Positions 48,362 through 57,875 of a DNA stretch of 64,000 bases are shown one piece after another; the first letter of the stretch is position 1; the number at the start of each line of letters is the position of its first letter. A model generated the notes under the pieces. It ran no database searches. It saw only the letters and a list, made by a program, of their open reading frames with translations, and was not told where the DNA came from. Position numbers and translations under genes: made by a program. The stretch covers positions 1,702,122 through 1,766,121 of the forward strand of contig NC_015474.1 of the NCBI RefSeq assembly GCF_000211475.1. The letters run 5' to 3'. This stretch comes from Pyrococcus sp. NA2 (lineage in GTDB: Archaea; Methanobacteriota_B; Thermococci; Thermococcales; Thermococcaceae).

Positions 48362-49717
48362 ATGATGATGGAAGCCGAAGAAAAGAAACTCTCAATACCG
48401 CCAAAGGGGATTAGAGCAATAATAGAGGCGGTAAGATTAGGAGAGATAATAAAGCCAAGTCAACATGCAAAGAGAGAGGCATTCAAAAAGCATGATATTG
48501 ATGAAGCTTGGTTAAATAGGGTTTTAACAAAGATATTTTATGATATAATGAAAAAACAAGGATTGATAGATAAGGTCATAAAGGACATAGTCGGCGTTAC
48601 CCCTCTAATTCTTGATCCCTGGCTTAGAGCTGCCCTTAGAGTTACCGTCGATATAGTCCTTTTCCATGATCCGAACTCTCATACAATTAAGAATTTGCGA
48701 TGGAAGGCCTCTGATTTTATATCCTCAAGAACACATCCATACGTTGGAATGTACTTTTGGGATTTGATAGATAAGATACTTGAGTACAAACCGAGCCCAA
48801 AAGATGAGTTAGAGAAACTGGAATGGGAATATTTAGCCCCTGCTTGGTTCATTCAGAGAGTTAAGAAAATACTTGGAGAAGAGACTGAACAATTCTTTAA
48901 AGCAGTTAATGAGAAGCATGAGTGGATAAGCATAAGAGTTAACACCCTGAAGGCTGATGTGGAGGAGATAATTGAGGAGCTTGAGGAAGAGGGCGTAGAG
49001 GTCATTAGAAGTGAGAGAGTTCCAACGATTTTGAAGATAAAGGGACCTTACAATTTCGATTCGAGTAAGGCTTTCAAGAAGGGTAAAATAATAGTCCAAG
49101 AAGAAGCTTCAGCCGTAGCTTCCATAGTTCTAAATCCACAACCTGGAGAGATCGTTGTTGACCTGGCAGCCGCCCCTGGGGGGAAGACGACTCATATGGC
49201 TGAGCTTATGAAGAACAAGGGCAAGATATACGCGTTCGATATAGATAAGATGAGAATGAAAAGGTTAAAGGAATTTGTCCAGAGAATGGGTATAAAGATA
49301 GTTAAGCCAATAATAAAGGATGCAAGAAAAGCTCCGGAGATAATAGGGGAGGAAGTTGCCGACAAAGTTCTGCTGGATGCTCCCTGTACATCCTCGGGAA
49401 CGATAGGCAAAAACCCAGAGCTAAGGTGGAGACTCAGAGAAGAGAAAATAAAAGAGATGGCAGAGTTGCAAAGAGAGTTACTGGAAAGTGCTGCAAAACT
49501 CGTAAAGCCCGGAGGGAGATTACTTTATACGACATGTAGCATATTCAAGGAGGAAAACGAGGAGAATATTAAATGGTTCTTGGCAAATCACCCAGAGTTT
49601 AAATTAGTCCCACTGAACTCACCCTATGATCCAGGTTTCCTGGAAGGAACGATGAGGGCATGGCCACATAGGCATTCAACCATAGGCTTCTTCTACGCCT
49701 TACTTGAAAAGACATGA
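48362..49717 (+). CDS. NSUN/RsmB-family tRNA/rRNA cytosine-C5 methyltransferase
   Basis: 451 residues. A NusB-like helical domain fills the N-terminal ~150 residues. The methyltransferase has PGEIVVDLAAAPGGKTTHMAEL (SAM loop), DAPCTSSGTIGKNPELRW (motif IV Cys) and LLYTTCSIFKEENEE (motif VI Cys, catalytic). It makes m5C in RNA; whether it targets tRNA or rRNA is not clear from sequence. ATG is repeated three times at the start. In the same direction as Usp, 31 bases downstream, with an AT-rich TATA-like stretch between. Confidence 0.88.
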   Translation: MMMEAEEKKLSIPPKGIRAIIEAVRLGEIIKPSQHAKREAFKKHDIDEAWLNRVLTKIFYDIMKKQGLIDKVIKDIVGVTPLILDPWLRAALRVTVDIVLFHDPNSHTIKNLRWKASDFISSRTHPYVGMYFWDLIDKILEYKPSPKDELEKLEWEYLAPAWFIQRVKKILGEETEQFFKAVNEKHEWISIRVNTLKADVEEIIEELEEEGVEVIRSERVPTILKIKGPYNFDSSKAFKKGKIIVQEEASAVASIVLNPQPGEIVVDLAAAPGGKTTHMAELMKNKGKIYAFDIDKMRMKRLKEFVQRMGIKIVKPIIKDARKAPEIIGEEVADKVLLDAPCTSSGTIGKNPELRWRLREEKIKEMAELQRELLESAAKLVKPGGRLLYTTCSIFKEENEENIKWFLANHPEFKLVPLNSPYDPGFLEGTMRAWPHRHSTIGFFYALLEKT

Positions 49718-49766
49718 AGACAACATTTATATATCTTTTACAACCTAGTAAAAGTGGTGTGCAACA

Positions 49767-50099
49767 ATGCTCGAAATATTTTCGTTCATGTTCTTCACGG
49801 GTGGAGGATTAGTGATGCTATTCATTGCAGCATTCTCAGTGACATGGCCACAAAGAATTGCAGCAATTATAGGTGCCCTTGGCTATGGAATCCTCGGATT
49901 CTTAGTTGTTGAAAGCATGTCAATGGATCTAAGAAAAAGAAAAAAAGTGGATAAAAACATGATACTTGGAATTACATTAGGCTCATTTGCATTGAACTAC
50001 TATGCCCTTGCTTCCTATCTAAATAACTACTTTGTCCCTTTGCTACTAGTGGGTCCTGGATTGTTACTTGGACTCTGGATCTTCTTTAAGGGGAAGTGA
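49767..50099 (+). CDS. small membrane protein of unknown function
   Basis: 110 residues with four hydrophobic segments (FMFFTGGGLVMLFIAAFSVTW, AAIIGALGYGILGFLVV, LGSFALNYYALASYL, PLLLVGPGLLLGLWIFF, each shown in part) and a basic loop DLRKRKKVDKN. The stop is immediately adjacent to that of the convergent tldE. TTTATATATC about 25 bases upstream with GGTG near the ATG. No family recognised. Confidence 0.65.
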   Translation: MLEIFSFMFFTGGGLVMLFIAAFSVTWPQRIAAIIGALGYGILGFLVVESMSMDLRKRKKVDKNMILGITLGSFALNYYALASYLNNYFVPLLLVGPGLLLGLWIFFKGK

Positions 50100-51422
50100 T
50101 TACTTCGTTGCCCTTGTTATTCCCACTTCTTTTACAAGCACATAAGGGGTAGTTACGGGCCTCGAAACTTCCCACCAATGAACATGGTGCGTTTCTTTGC
50201 TGAGTCCAATGATATTTTGGAGTATCCTCAGCATGTTGTCACTCACCCTGATGTTCCTTATCGGTTTCAGCTCACCATTTTCTATTAGGAATATTCCATC
50301 CCTCGGTATCGTCGAGAAATCACCTGTCATGTAGTTCTGGAACCTTGTATACCAGACGTTCGTTATGTATATTCCTCTCTTAACCTCTTCAAACAGTTCA
50401 TCCTTTGTGTAATCTCCAGGCTCCATAACTATGTTCCAGGCTCTTGGAGATATCAACCCGGCATTTGCCGTTGTCTCCCTTCCATACTTTTTAGCCAAGC
50501 TCGTATTGAAGAGGTATGTCTTTAGAATCCCCTCCTCTATCAATATAGTCTCCCTCGTGGGAACACCTTCGTCGTCAAACTTCCTGGTTCCATACCCATT
50601 CGGTAGGTTTCCAACATCCTTTATCGTCACAATTTCACTGGCAACCTTCTGATCTAGTTTATTCGCGAAGTAACTAAAGCCCGCTTCAACGGCAAATGCT
50701 GAAAATGCCCATCCCATGTAACTCAATAGATTGGCAAATGCTAAAGGATCAAAAATAACATCGAACTTCCCTTCAGGACCCTGCTCAGGGTTTCTAGCTA
50801 ACTTAGCTATTTCACCAGCCTTCCTTCCAGCACTTTCTGGATCGAACTTCTTAAGAACCCTCACGGAGTTCGTTCCATGACCACTTTCAAGTTCATCTAC
50901 GAAAGCTCTGACACTTATCTCTATTCCAGTTCCTTCATCAAAGGCCTCAACGTTGTTGCTCGTAGTGAGATATACCTTGTCGTGATCAATATAGAGAACT
51001 CCCGCAACCCTCTTCGCTCCCTCTTCAAGGGCTGCATTTATAGCTGCTTCAACGTACTCGCTAGGATCATCTAACTCAACTAATGCCTTATCAAATGTTT
51101 CAGGGATATCACTGTAATTGAAGGGACCTTCAGCAATTCCATAATAATCTTCCTTTGGCTTCATATTCTCTAGCGTAGCCCTGAGCATTTTAAGAGTCTT
51201 CTCTATATTATCCTCCGAAAGATCAGTAATTGAGGTTCCAGCTATTCTCTTTTTTAATTCCACAAATATCTCTACTTTCCTCTCATTCCAGTGCTTAGCA
51301 ACGGTTATTTCATTGTTAGCAAATCTAACTTGCCTCCTATTTGTTTCGTAACTCAAAATAACAACATCTCCAAAGCCGAGTTCTTTAGCCTTTTTCAATA
51401 CTAACTCGTTAACATCAAACAT
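50100..51422 (-). CDS. tldE: TldE/PmbA-like metalloprotease partner
   Basis: 440 residues from ATG 51422, preceded by GAGGTGAT. The sequence (FANNEITVAKHWNER, ARNPEQGPEGKFDVIFDP, GLISPRAWNIVMEPGDYTKDEL) is that of the TldE half, which lacks the HExxxH site. In the family it forms a heterodimer with TldD that cuts unfolded peptides. It starts 10 bases after the tldD stop on the same strand. In archaea the role is broad peptide processing; a natural substrate is unknown. Confidence 0.92.
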   Translation of the reverse strand: MFDVNELVLKKAKELGFGDVVILSYETNRRQVRFANNEITVAKHWNERKVEIFVELKKRIAGTSITDLSEDNIEKTLKMLRATLENMKPKEDYYGIAEGPFNYSDIPETFDKALVELDDPSEYVEAAINAALEEGAKRVAGVLYIDHDKVYLTTSNNVEAFDEGTGIEISVRAFVDELESGHGTNSVRVLKKFDPESAGRKAGEIAKLARNPEQGPEGKFDVIFDPLAFANLLSYMGWAFSAFAVEAGFSYFANKLDQKVASEIVTIKDVGNLPNGYGTRKFDDEGVPTRETILIEEGILKTYLFNTSLAKKYGRETTANAGLISPRAWNIVMEPGDYTKDELFEEVKRGIYITNVWYTRFQNYMTGDFSTIPRDGIFLIENGELKPIRNIRVSDNMLRILQNIIGLSKETHHVHWWEVSRPVTTPYVLVKEVGITRATK

Positions 51423-51432
51423 GGAAATCACC

Positions 51433-52854
51433 TCAAGGCCTCCTCAGGGGAATATCCCTAAGTCTTGCATGAGCTCCCCCCATCCACACGGGGACACCTT
51501 GACCAGGTTCACCCTTACCGCATGTTCCAGGGAAAAATTCGATATCTTTTCCAACGGCATCAACGCTACTCCATAGTCCTCTAGTAGTTATCTCAAGAAT
51601 CGGTCTCTTAACTGGATGCTTTATCTCGCCGTTCTCTATTAAGTAAGCCTCCCTTCCTATGTACCTCTGCTGGTACCTTCTATCGTCGATGTTCCATTCA
51701 TTAAAGCTCACCATGTAAACTCCCAACTTAACATCTTCCACGAGCTCTTCAAATGAGTAATCTCCAGGGGCAAGGTATGTGTTTGCCATTCTTACAATTG
51801 GTTCTCTGTTGTAGTTAATTGCCCTAGCTGCTGCATTGGATTTTAATCCGAGCTTAGCTGCATACTCCCTGTTCATGAGAAATTCCGTGATTATTCCATT
51901 CCTGATTAGATATCTCGGCCTTGCCTTTACTCCTTCATCATCGTAGAGGTAGAAGCCCCAACTGTTTGGAATCGTTGGATCGTCTATTACTGTTACCACC
52001 TCACTTCCAATTCTTTCCCCAAGCATTCTCGGCTTGACGAAACTTTCTCCTGCCTGAGCTGCCTCCCTCCCCATTATCCTATCTAGCTCATAAGGATGAC
52101 CAACGCTCTCATGAACTGCTATCCCAACGACCTCTGGAGCTAGAATCAAATCAACTCTTCCTTCAGGTGGCTTCTTTCCTTCAGTTATAATTCTTTTGAG
52201 CGTCTCCACTTCTTTCTTGGCCTTCTCCCATGGTTCATCCTTTTCAATTAGCTCAAGTCCCCCGGAGAATGCCCTCTGAACAAATGGAGCTTGTTCCATC
52301 TGCCCATTTTCGAAGACGACTAGATTGTAAACCACGGAAACCCTTGGAATTACGCTTTCGACAAGAGCACCCTCACTATTCATGAAGATCCTATGCCACA
52401 CTTGATCACTGTATGAGAGGAACCTAACTGGAACATTAACTCCTGTGGAGTTTACCTCCTCTTCAATCTTCTTCAACAGCTCAAGCTTATCCTCAGGAGA
52501 GATATCTCTGAAATCTTTCTTCATTTTCACTTCATAGTAAACTTGGTGGAAATCTTCCTCACTAAACTTTATTGGTTCCTTTCTTAACTTAGAAGCAGAC
52601 TTAGCAAGCTTAACTGCTCTTTCAACGGTCTTGGCAATGCTATCTCTTGTTAGGACATTCGTTGAAGCGAATCCCATTCCACCATTTACAAGAACTCTCA
52701 CACCAATTCCTTTATCAGAGAGAATTGCAAGACCTTCCGGAATCCCATTCTTCAAAGTTATCGAAGTTCCGCTTTTCTCTTCAAACCTTGCTTCGGCATA
52801 GTTTGCTCCAAGCTCTAAGGCTCTTTCAATGGCGAACTCAATCAGGTCATGCAT
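51433..52854 (-). CDS. tldD: TldD-like zinc metalloprotease
   Basis: 473 residues from ATG 52854, with GGTGG upstream. HESVGHPYELDR near residue 255 is the HExxxH zinc site, and FFPGTCGKGEPGQGVPVWMGG near the C-terminus contains the third-ligand Cys segment (here FFPGTCGKGEPGQGV). It cleaves peptides inside a chamber made with TldE. The pair is complete and in the usual order tldD-tldE. Promoter: ACAATATAAATTTTT on the minus strand at about 52898-52912. Confidence 0.93.
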   Translation of the reverse strand: MHDLIEFAIERALELGANYAEARFEEKSGTSITLKNGIPEGLAILSDKGIGVRVLVNGGMGFASTNVLTRDSIAKTVERAVKLAKSASKLRKEPIKFSEEDFHQVYYEVKMKKDFRDISPEDKLELLKKIEEEVNSTGVNVPVRFLSYSDQVWHRIFMNSEGALVESVIPRVSVVYNLVVFENGQMEQAPFVQRAFSGGLELIEKDEPWEKAKKEVETLKRIITEGKKPPEGRVDLILAPEVVGIAVHESVGHPYELDRIMGREAAQAGESFVKPRMLGERIGSEVVTVIDDPTIPNSWGFYLYDDEGVKARPRYLIRNGIITEFLMNREYAAKLGLKSNAAARAINYNREPIVRMANTYLAPGDYSFEELVEDVKLGVYMVSFNEWNIDDRRYQQRYIGREAYLIENGEIKHPVKRPILEITTRGLWSSVDAVGKDIEFFPGTCGKGEPGQGVPVWMGGAHARLRDIPLRRP

Positions 52855-52935
52855 GTACACCACCCCTTGTCAATGCATAAGTCAGTTACATTAAGAACAA
52901 TATAAATTTTTCCGTTTCGATTTTTATCTAAAAGG

Positions 52936-53955
52936 CTATCTAAGAAGCCAATAGTTTCCTATGAATATGTTTTTGAGACCAGAGGATTTTGCAACCTCAT
53001 AAAGCCTGCTCATCTGCCTCAAGCTTGTTGTGGGGACATCATTCATCAGGTGATGGGGATAAAATGCAAGCAAGACATATGGTATATTCTCATCTATCGA
53101 AGCCAAGAATGATGCTATCCCCTCAATTTCTACCTCATCTGCATAGTGAGGAACTACTAACGTGCTAACAACAAGTTTTGCACCCTCTTCAATCACGACC
53201 TTAATATTTTCCTTTATTCTTTCTACTGCCTTCTTTCCCTCAACGCCCGTCAGGGCCTGATAGACTTCTGGTGTATATGCCTTCCAATCAATCTTAACTA
53301 TTCCACCACTCCTCTTAGAGAGCCTTGCCATTTCTCTCATTATCCCAGGATTTTCCAGACCATTGGTTTCCCAACATATCCTAATATTTCGTTTTCTCAG
53401 GACTTTCCTCGATACCTTTATAGCATAGGGAGAGAAAGGTGCCGGATCTCCTCCAAAATAACATATACAAGTGACTTTGGGATCCAAGGCAACACTAACA
53501 AGTTCATCCACATTAACTATAGGACCCTCGACTAATTTATGTTCTATATTCTGACAGAATAGACAATCAAGATTGCATGCATGGAAAAAGACTGCCAAGT
53601 TATAATAGCCAAGATTATTCCTCTCTGGACATACTGGTTCTGCAACACAGTTTGTTGGATGAGGGTCAAGGTAATAGCTGACATTTGCATTCTCAAAACC
53701 CGTCTTGGGAACTAACCTGCCGTTATTATTTATCATGACTCCACAATAGCCTCTATACTCAACACTACACTCATTTGCACACAGTTTGCATTTGACACCA
53801 TTTTTAGGAATTTCTGTGGGGAGACCAACTTTCGCTCTCCATTCCCTATGCGTTTTAAGGGCAAATTCTAGGTGTCCCTTTCTAAGACAATTGACGCAGA
53901 CCCCTATAGATGATGACAACTCCTCACTCTCATATCCACAAACTTTGCATCTCAC
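52936..53955 (-). CDS. AmmeMemoRadiSam-type radical SAM protein (PFL-activase-like)
   Basis: 339 residues from GTG 53955. The N-terminal zinc-ribbon-like part (CKVCGYESEEL, CVNCLRKGHLEF) and CKLCANECSVEYRGYCG precede the radical SAM site HACNLDCLFCQN (Cys-x3-Cys-x2-Cys). This two-ribbon layout matches the AmmeMemoRadiSam and PflX groups, which lack an assigned substrate. The open frame extends into the tRNA-Leu gene, but that part is tRNA sequence; TTTAAAATAAG about 25 bases before the GTG supports a leaderless start here. Confidence 0.82.
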   Translation of the reverse strand: MRCKVCGYESEELSSSIGVCVNCLRKGHLEFALKTHREWRAKVGLPTEIPKNGVKCKLCANECSVEYRGYCGVMINNNGRLVPKTGFENANVSYYLDPHPTNCVAEPVCPERNNLGYYNLAVFFHACNLDCLFCQNIEHKLVEGPIVNVDELVSVALDPKVTCICYFGGDPAPFSPYAIKVSRKVLRKRNIRICWETNGLENPGIMREMARLSKRSGGIVKIDWKAYTPEVYQALTGVEGKKAVERIKENIKVVIEEGAKLVVSTLVVPHYADEVEIEGIASFLASIDENIPYVLLAFYPHHLMNDVPTTSLRQMSRLYEVAKSSGLKNIFIGNYWLLR

Positions 53956-53991
53956 AATTAAGTATCTTGCCAAACTTATTTTAAAGAATAG

Positions 53992-54079
53992 TGGTGCGGG
54001 GGCGGGGATTTGAACCCCGGAACCCCTACGGGACGGGACCCTCAATCCCGCGCCTTTGACCAGGCTCGGCAACCCCCGC
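53992..54079 (-). tRNA. tRNA-Leu (GAG)
   Basis: Class II tRNA of 88 bases with acceptor GCGGGGG/CCCCCGC, anticodon stem CGGGA/TCCCG, loop TTGAGGG giving GAG, a long variable arm (GTCCCGTAGGGGTT region), T-loop GGTTCAAATCC and encoded CCA. TTTATAAG about 35 bases upstream is the TATA box. Confidence 0.95.
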
Positions 54080-54128
54080 TCCGTCCCGTGAGTATTCCTT
54101 GAAATACCTCTTATAAATTTTTCGTACC

Positions 54129-54848
54129 CTAGCTGACATCTTTTGAATTGTTTTCTTTCTTATCAGAAAGAACTTCCAGGATTCTAATTGGCCTTGCACT
54201 CCTTAATGTTCTATTCTCCACAAGGAGCTTGACTACAGCTCCCATTTTTATTCCTGGAACTTCAGGAAGCCAATAGTAACCCGGCTTAACATTAGCCGCT
54301 ATGTCATCGTTTACAAAAACTTTAACGAGCCCGTTCTTAACTTCTTCTACTGTTCCATAAGTGTATTCTCTCCCATATTTTGCCCTAAAATACCAGCGAA
54401 ACATTAGTACAACCATTCCAACAAGGATAATGTAAACATAATAAACAATTATCTTCGGAGACATTGACCTTAACACAGAATATCCCAAGAAGGAGAAGAA
54501 AGATATCAAGGAAATTCCATAGTAAAAAACCTTGTAAGGTTTGTCATCTATTAGGAAATTACTATATTTAAGAAAGAGGTAGCGTAAGTAAGCAAAGTAG
54601 AAGAGCGAAAGTACGATAACATATAGAGGAGAAGATGAGAAGAAGACTATTAAGGAACTTGCGATGAGATATGCAATGAAACATAGTTGGAGATATAAGC
54701 TCACAATTTCATGAACGGTGAACTTTTTACTCTTGATGAAACTAACAAGTAGTTTTGGTGGCTTCTCAGAGGGTGTCGGAGCTAGTATTGCCCTGATGAT
54801 CTTTTCTACTGCCACTCCTATACGATATAAGAACTCATCGATTTCCAT
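54129..54848 (-). CDS. DUF2101 membrane protein
   Basis: 239 residues. Four hydrophobic segments cluster between residues 50 and 150 (LCFIAYLIASSLIVFF, VIVLSLFYFAYLRYLF, GISLISFFSFLGYSV, YVYIILVGMVVLMF). The C-terminal ~80 residues are a small beta domain (GTVEEVKNGLVKVFVND, GAVVKLLVENRTLRSARP). The layout matches archaeal DUF2101 proteins of unknown function. The stop lies 49 bases upstream of the tRNA-Leu promoter region. Confidence 0.72.
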   Translation of the reverse strand: MEIDEFLYRIGVAVEKIIRAILAPTPSEKPPKLLVSFIKSKKFTVHEIVSLYLQLCFIAYLIASSLIVFFSSSPLYVIVLSLFYFAYLRYLFLKYSNFLIDDKPYKVFYYGISLISFFSFLGYSVLRSMSPKIIVYYVYIILVGMVVLMFRWYFRAKYGREYTYGTVEEVKNGLVKVFVNDDIAANVKPGYYWLPEVPGIKMGAVVKLLVENRTLRSARPIRILEVLSDKKENNSKDVS

Positions 54849-54993
54849 GATTTTGTCCCCTTCCCTTAATTTTTAAAGTAGCAGGAAGTTCCTTCTGGAT
54901 GTTTACTCTCTCATTTTCTTTTTAAACTTACCATCCCTATAGGGATGAACAAAAACTTTAAATATCCTTCATTTAGTGATGACTATCGGGTAC

Positions 54994-55080
54994 GCCGCGG
55001 TAGCCTAGCCTGGTAGGGCGCCGGCCTGCTAAGCCGGTGGGCATGGTCCCGCCGGGGTTCAAATCCCCGCCGCGGCGCCA
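54994..55080 (+). tRNA. tRNA-Ser (GCU)
   Basis: Class II tRNA with acceptor GCCGCGG/CCGCGGC, anticodon stem CCGGC/GCCGG, loop CTGCTAA giving GCU, long variable arm GGGCATGGTCCC, T-loop GGTTCAAATCC, discriminator G and encoded CCA. CTTTAAATA about 30 bases upstream is the promoter. Confidence 0.95.
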
Positions 55081-55092
55081 TCATCTTTTAGT

Positions 55093-55167
55093 GCCGGGAT
55101 AGCCTAGAGGCCAGGCGGGGGACTGCAGATCCCCTTTACCCGGGTTCGAATCCCGGTCCCGGCTCCA
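55093..55167 (+). tRNA. tRNA-Cys (GCA)
   Basis: Acceptor GCCGGGA/TCCCGGC, anticodon stem GGGGA/TCCCC, loop CTGCAGA giving GCA, T-loop GGTTCGAATCC, discriminator T and encoded CCA. It follows tRNA-Ser by 12 bases on the same strand, so both share a promoter. Confidence 0.95.
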
Positions 55168-55237
55168 AATTATATTTTGCCCTTCTGAAGGTCTTATCCC
55201 TTTTAGGTAGACTTTAACATTTGAAAGAGAAAAAATA

Positions 55238-55298
55238 GGAGTCAGATACCCTGGGAGTCATCACCGCTTCAGTTCTAGCGAACTTCATCATCCTACTC
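55238..55298 (-). ncRNA. box C/D sRNA between tRNA-Cys and the aspartate transporter
   Basis: On the minus strand: C ATGATGA (55291-55285), 12-nt guide AGTTCGCTAGAA, D' CTGA (55272-55269), 4-nt spacer, C' GTGATGA (55264-55258), 12-nt guide CTCCCAGGGTAT, D CTGA (55245-55242). GGAG ahead of the C box and CTCC after D form a terminal stem. AACTTAATATTGC at about 55315-55328 would be its TATA box. Every box matches consensus exactly, making this the strongest of the three sRNAs. Guide complements are TTCTAGCGAACT and ATACCCTGGGAG; targets not identified. Confidence 0.9.
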
Positions 55299-55416
55299 CA
55301 ACTCTCTTTCCATTGCAATATTAAGTTTATCTTTTCATTCGTGACTGGCCAAAAATTATATAATGTAATTTTGCTAGATATTGCTTGACATATTTCAATT
55401 ACAGGGGGTACAATAG

Positions 55417-56694
55417 ATGGGGGTGCTTAAGAGATATTTGGAATATCCAGTTTTGCAAAAGATACTTATTGGTCTTGTCTTAGGTGCCATCTTTGGCCTT
55501 ATAATGGGTCACTACGGTTATGCAGATGCGGTAAAAACCTACATTAAGCCCTTTGGAGACCTCTTCGTTAGGTTACTAAAGATGCTAGTGATGCCAATAG
55601 TCTTCGCTTCACTAGTTGTCGGTGCCGCAAGCATAAGCCCAGCAAGACTTGGAAGGGTCGGAGTAAAGATAGTCGTGTATTACCTACTAACATCTGCATT
55701 TGCCGTTACTCTAGGAATAATAATGGCCAGGATTTTCAACCCTGGAGCTGGAATACAATTAGTCGAGGCCGGAAAGCAATTCCAACCTAAGCAGGCTCCC
55801 CCATTGGTACAAACCCTCCTTAACATAATCCCAACAAATCCATTCGCAGCCCTTGCCAATGGAAAGGTATTACCGACTATATTCTTCGCGATAATCCTCG
55901 GTATAGCCCTGACGTATCTCATGAACAGCAAAGACGAGAGGGTTAGAAAGAGTGCTGAAACACTCTTCAATGCAATAAATGGTCTAGCAGAGGCCATGTA
56001 CAAGATCGTTGCAGGAGTTATGCAGTATGCTCCTATCGGTGTCTTCGCATTGATAGCAAATGTAATGGCAAGCCAAGGTGTTAAGGTAGTTGGAGAGCTA
56101 GCGAAGGTTACAGTTGCAGTCTATGTTGGACTTGCACTCCAGATACTTCTAGTCTACTTCGTGTTGCTCAAGATATTTGGCATAGATCCACTAAAATTCA
56201 TAAACAAAGCCAAAGATGCAATGTTAACTGCATTCGTAACTAGAAGCTCAAGTGGTACCTTACCGGTAACAATGAGGGTAGCCGAGGAAATGGGAATATC
56301 AAAGGGAATATACTCCTTCACGCTACCATTGGGAGCAACGATAAATATGGATGGAACTGCACTCTACCAAGGAGTTTGTACATTCTTCATAGCTAATGCC
56401 CTTGGTTCCCATCTAACGTTGGGACAACAATTGACAGTTGTTCTAACGGCTGTTCTAGCTTCAATAGGAACAGCTGGTGTTCCTGGCGCTGGAGCAATAA
56501 TGCTGGCAATGGTTCTTGAGAGCGTTGGACTTCCATTGACAGATCCAAACGTTGCTGCAGCATATGCAATGATCCTAGGTATAGACGCAATCCTCGACAT
56601 GGGTAGAACCATGGTCAACGTTACTGGAGACCTCACAGGAACTGCTATAGTTGCAAAGACAGAGGGTGAGCTCGAGAAGGGGATACTCTACTGA
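55417..56694 (+). CDS. gltP: sodium-coupled aspartate transporter (GltPh type)
   Basis: 425 residues, the same length as P. horikoshii GltPh, and similar to it throughout. HP1 serines [11 protein letters not shown], the NMDGT motif in TM7, HP2 ([17 protein letters not shown]), and the TM8 substrate residues [12 protein letters not shown] (Asp, Asp, Arg, Thr, Asn) are all intact. It moves aspartate with three sodium ions in a trimer. The upstream AAATTATATAATG is the promoter. It could use the sodium gradient made by the methylmalonyl-CoA decarboxylase. It is not identical to the P. horikoshii protein, pointing to another species. Confidence 0.95.
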   Translation: MGVLKRYLEYPVLQKILIGLVLGAIFGLIMGHYGYADAVKTYIKPFGDLFVRLLKMLVMPIVFASLVVGAASISPARLGRVGVKIVVYYLLTSAFAVTLGIIMARIFNPGAGIQLVEAGKQFQPKQAPPLVQTLLNIIPTNPFAALANGKVLPTIFFAIILGIALTYLMNSKDERVRKSAETLFNAINGLAEAMYKIVAGVMQYAPIGVFALIANVMASQGVKVVGELAKVTVAVYVGLALQILLVYFVLLKIFGIDPLKFINKAKDAMLTAFVTRSSSGTLPVTMRVAEEMGISKGIYSFTLPLGATINMDGTALYQGVCTFFIANALGSHLTLGQQLTVVLTAVLASIGTAGVPGAGAIMLAMVLESVGLPLTDPNVAAAYAMILGIDAILDMGRTMVNVTGDLTGTAIVAKTEGELEKGILY

Positions 56695-56993
56695 TGGCTA
56701 CTCTTCTCCTTCTTTCCTTTTGTTATAACCACTAGAGAAGACTCCCTCTTAATCCACCCTCCCAAATGGGGGTATACTCTTGTGTCTTCCTTAGAGAGGA
56801 AAAATTCAAATTGGGAATATCAAAAATAAGATACTTCAGAGTTGGCATTGTTAACCTAATTGACTCCTAAATTTAAGAAGGGTCTTATAAGAAGGATACC
56901 GCAACACATTTTGCAAGGCTATACCAAAAGAACTATGCTGAACAAGGGATATTATTAGGTTCACCCTTAAACAAACTATTGGGGGAAGATATA
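56695..56993. other. intergenic region between gltP and the ABC exporter
   Basis: About 300 bases without a convincing gene. TTCCT-TAGAG-AGGAA near 56793-56807 is a small hairpin and the start holds T-rich runs that may end gltP transcription. GGGTCTTATAAG at about 56880-56891 is a TATA candidate for the ABC genes, but it is over 100 bases from the start. No box C/D or tRNA-like structure seen. Confidence 0.35.
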
Positions 56994-57875
56994 ATGAATG
57001 CAATAGAAGTTCATGATCTCAGTAAAAGTTACGGAAAAATCAAAGCTCTTAATTCCCTAACCTTTTCAATTCAGGAGGGAACAATTCTTGGAGTTATTGG
57101 GCCAAATGGAGCTGGCAAAACAACATTAATAAGAATTCTTAGTTGCTTGCTAAAACCTGATCACGGGAAGGTAATCATATATGGTCATGAAATTAGCTCC
57201 CACTGCGATGATAATATCAAAAAACTCTTTGCACTCCTTCCCCAAGAAGCAAGAGTTCACTTTTATACATTAACACCATTCGAATACATCTATCATTATC
57301 TCCGTATGAGAGGGATTACAAAGGAAGAGGCCAAGCTTCGAGCTGAACAAGCCATAAAAGAGTTTGATATCGAGTATTCAAACAGGATAATGTCAACGCT
57401 TTCAGGAGGAATGGTTAGGAAAACTTTGCTTGCCATGATCCTCTCGGCCGATGCCAAGATTTATTATCTCGATGAACCCACGGTAGGTCTTGATGTCAAA
57501 AACCGGTTAAATTTATGGAAGGTACTCAGAGAAAAAGCCAAAAACTCCAGCATAATAATGACAAGCCACTATTTGAATGAAATTTCCAGTGTATGTGACA
57601 AAGTACTCCTTCTCAAAGAAGGCAGGATAGTCGCCTTTGGACCGCCCGAAGAAATTGGGCAACAGTATCTCTCTGACTTTTATTCCAAGATAGTTGTCTT
57701 TGGCGAATTCAGTGGGGAGCACCTAACAAAAAGAGCTGGCAAAAACACTTTTATCTACGTTAAATCAAAATCAGAGGAGAAAGAAGTTATAAACAGACTA
57801 GAAGAACTTGGACTACCTTTTAAGAGGGAAGAACTGACCATTGAAGACATATTCCTCGTGGGGGACTTAAAGTGA
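56994..57875 (+). CDS. ABC transporter ATP-binding protein
   Basis: 293 residues from ATG 56994 (GGGGGAAG upstream; 56979 is in frame but lies in that site). Walker A IGPNGAGKTTLIRIL, Q-loop LPQEARVHFY, signature STLSGGMVRKTLLA, Walker B KIYYLDEPTVGLD, H-loop TSHYLNE. The signature is the LSGGM of ABC-2-type exporters. The C-terminal ~80 residues are the usual domain after the NBD in this class. It is translated with the permease (GTGA overlap). Substrate unknown. Confidence 0.92.
   Translation: MNAIEVHDLSKSYGKIKALNSLTFSIQEGTILGVIGPNGAGKTTLIRILSCLLKPDHGKVIIYGHEISSHCDDNIKKLFALLPQEARVHFYTLTPFEYIYHYLRMRGITKEEAKLRAEQAIKEFDIEYSNRIMSTLSGGMVRKTLLAMILSADAKIYYLDEPTVGLDVKNRLNLWKVLREKAKNSSIIMTSHYLNEISSVCDKVLLLKEGRIVAFGPPEEIGQQYLSDFYSKIVVFGEFSGEHLTKRAGKNTFIYVKSKSEEKEVINRLEELGLPFKREELTIEDIFLVGDLK

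Noticed and set aside
53040-53056. C/D-like pattern TCATCAGGTGATG
   Set aside because: It lies inside the radical SAM gene, and no second box occurs at 12-13 bases.
53956-54072. N-terminal extension of the radical SAM protein
   Set aside because: These codons are tRNA-Leu sequence and its flank; a TATA box and GTG fit a start at 53955.
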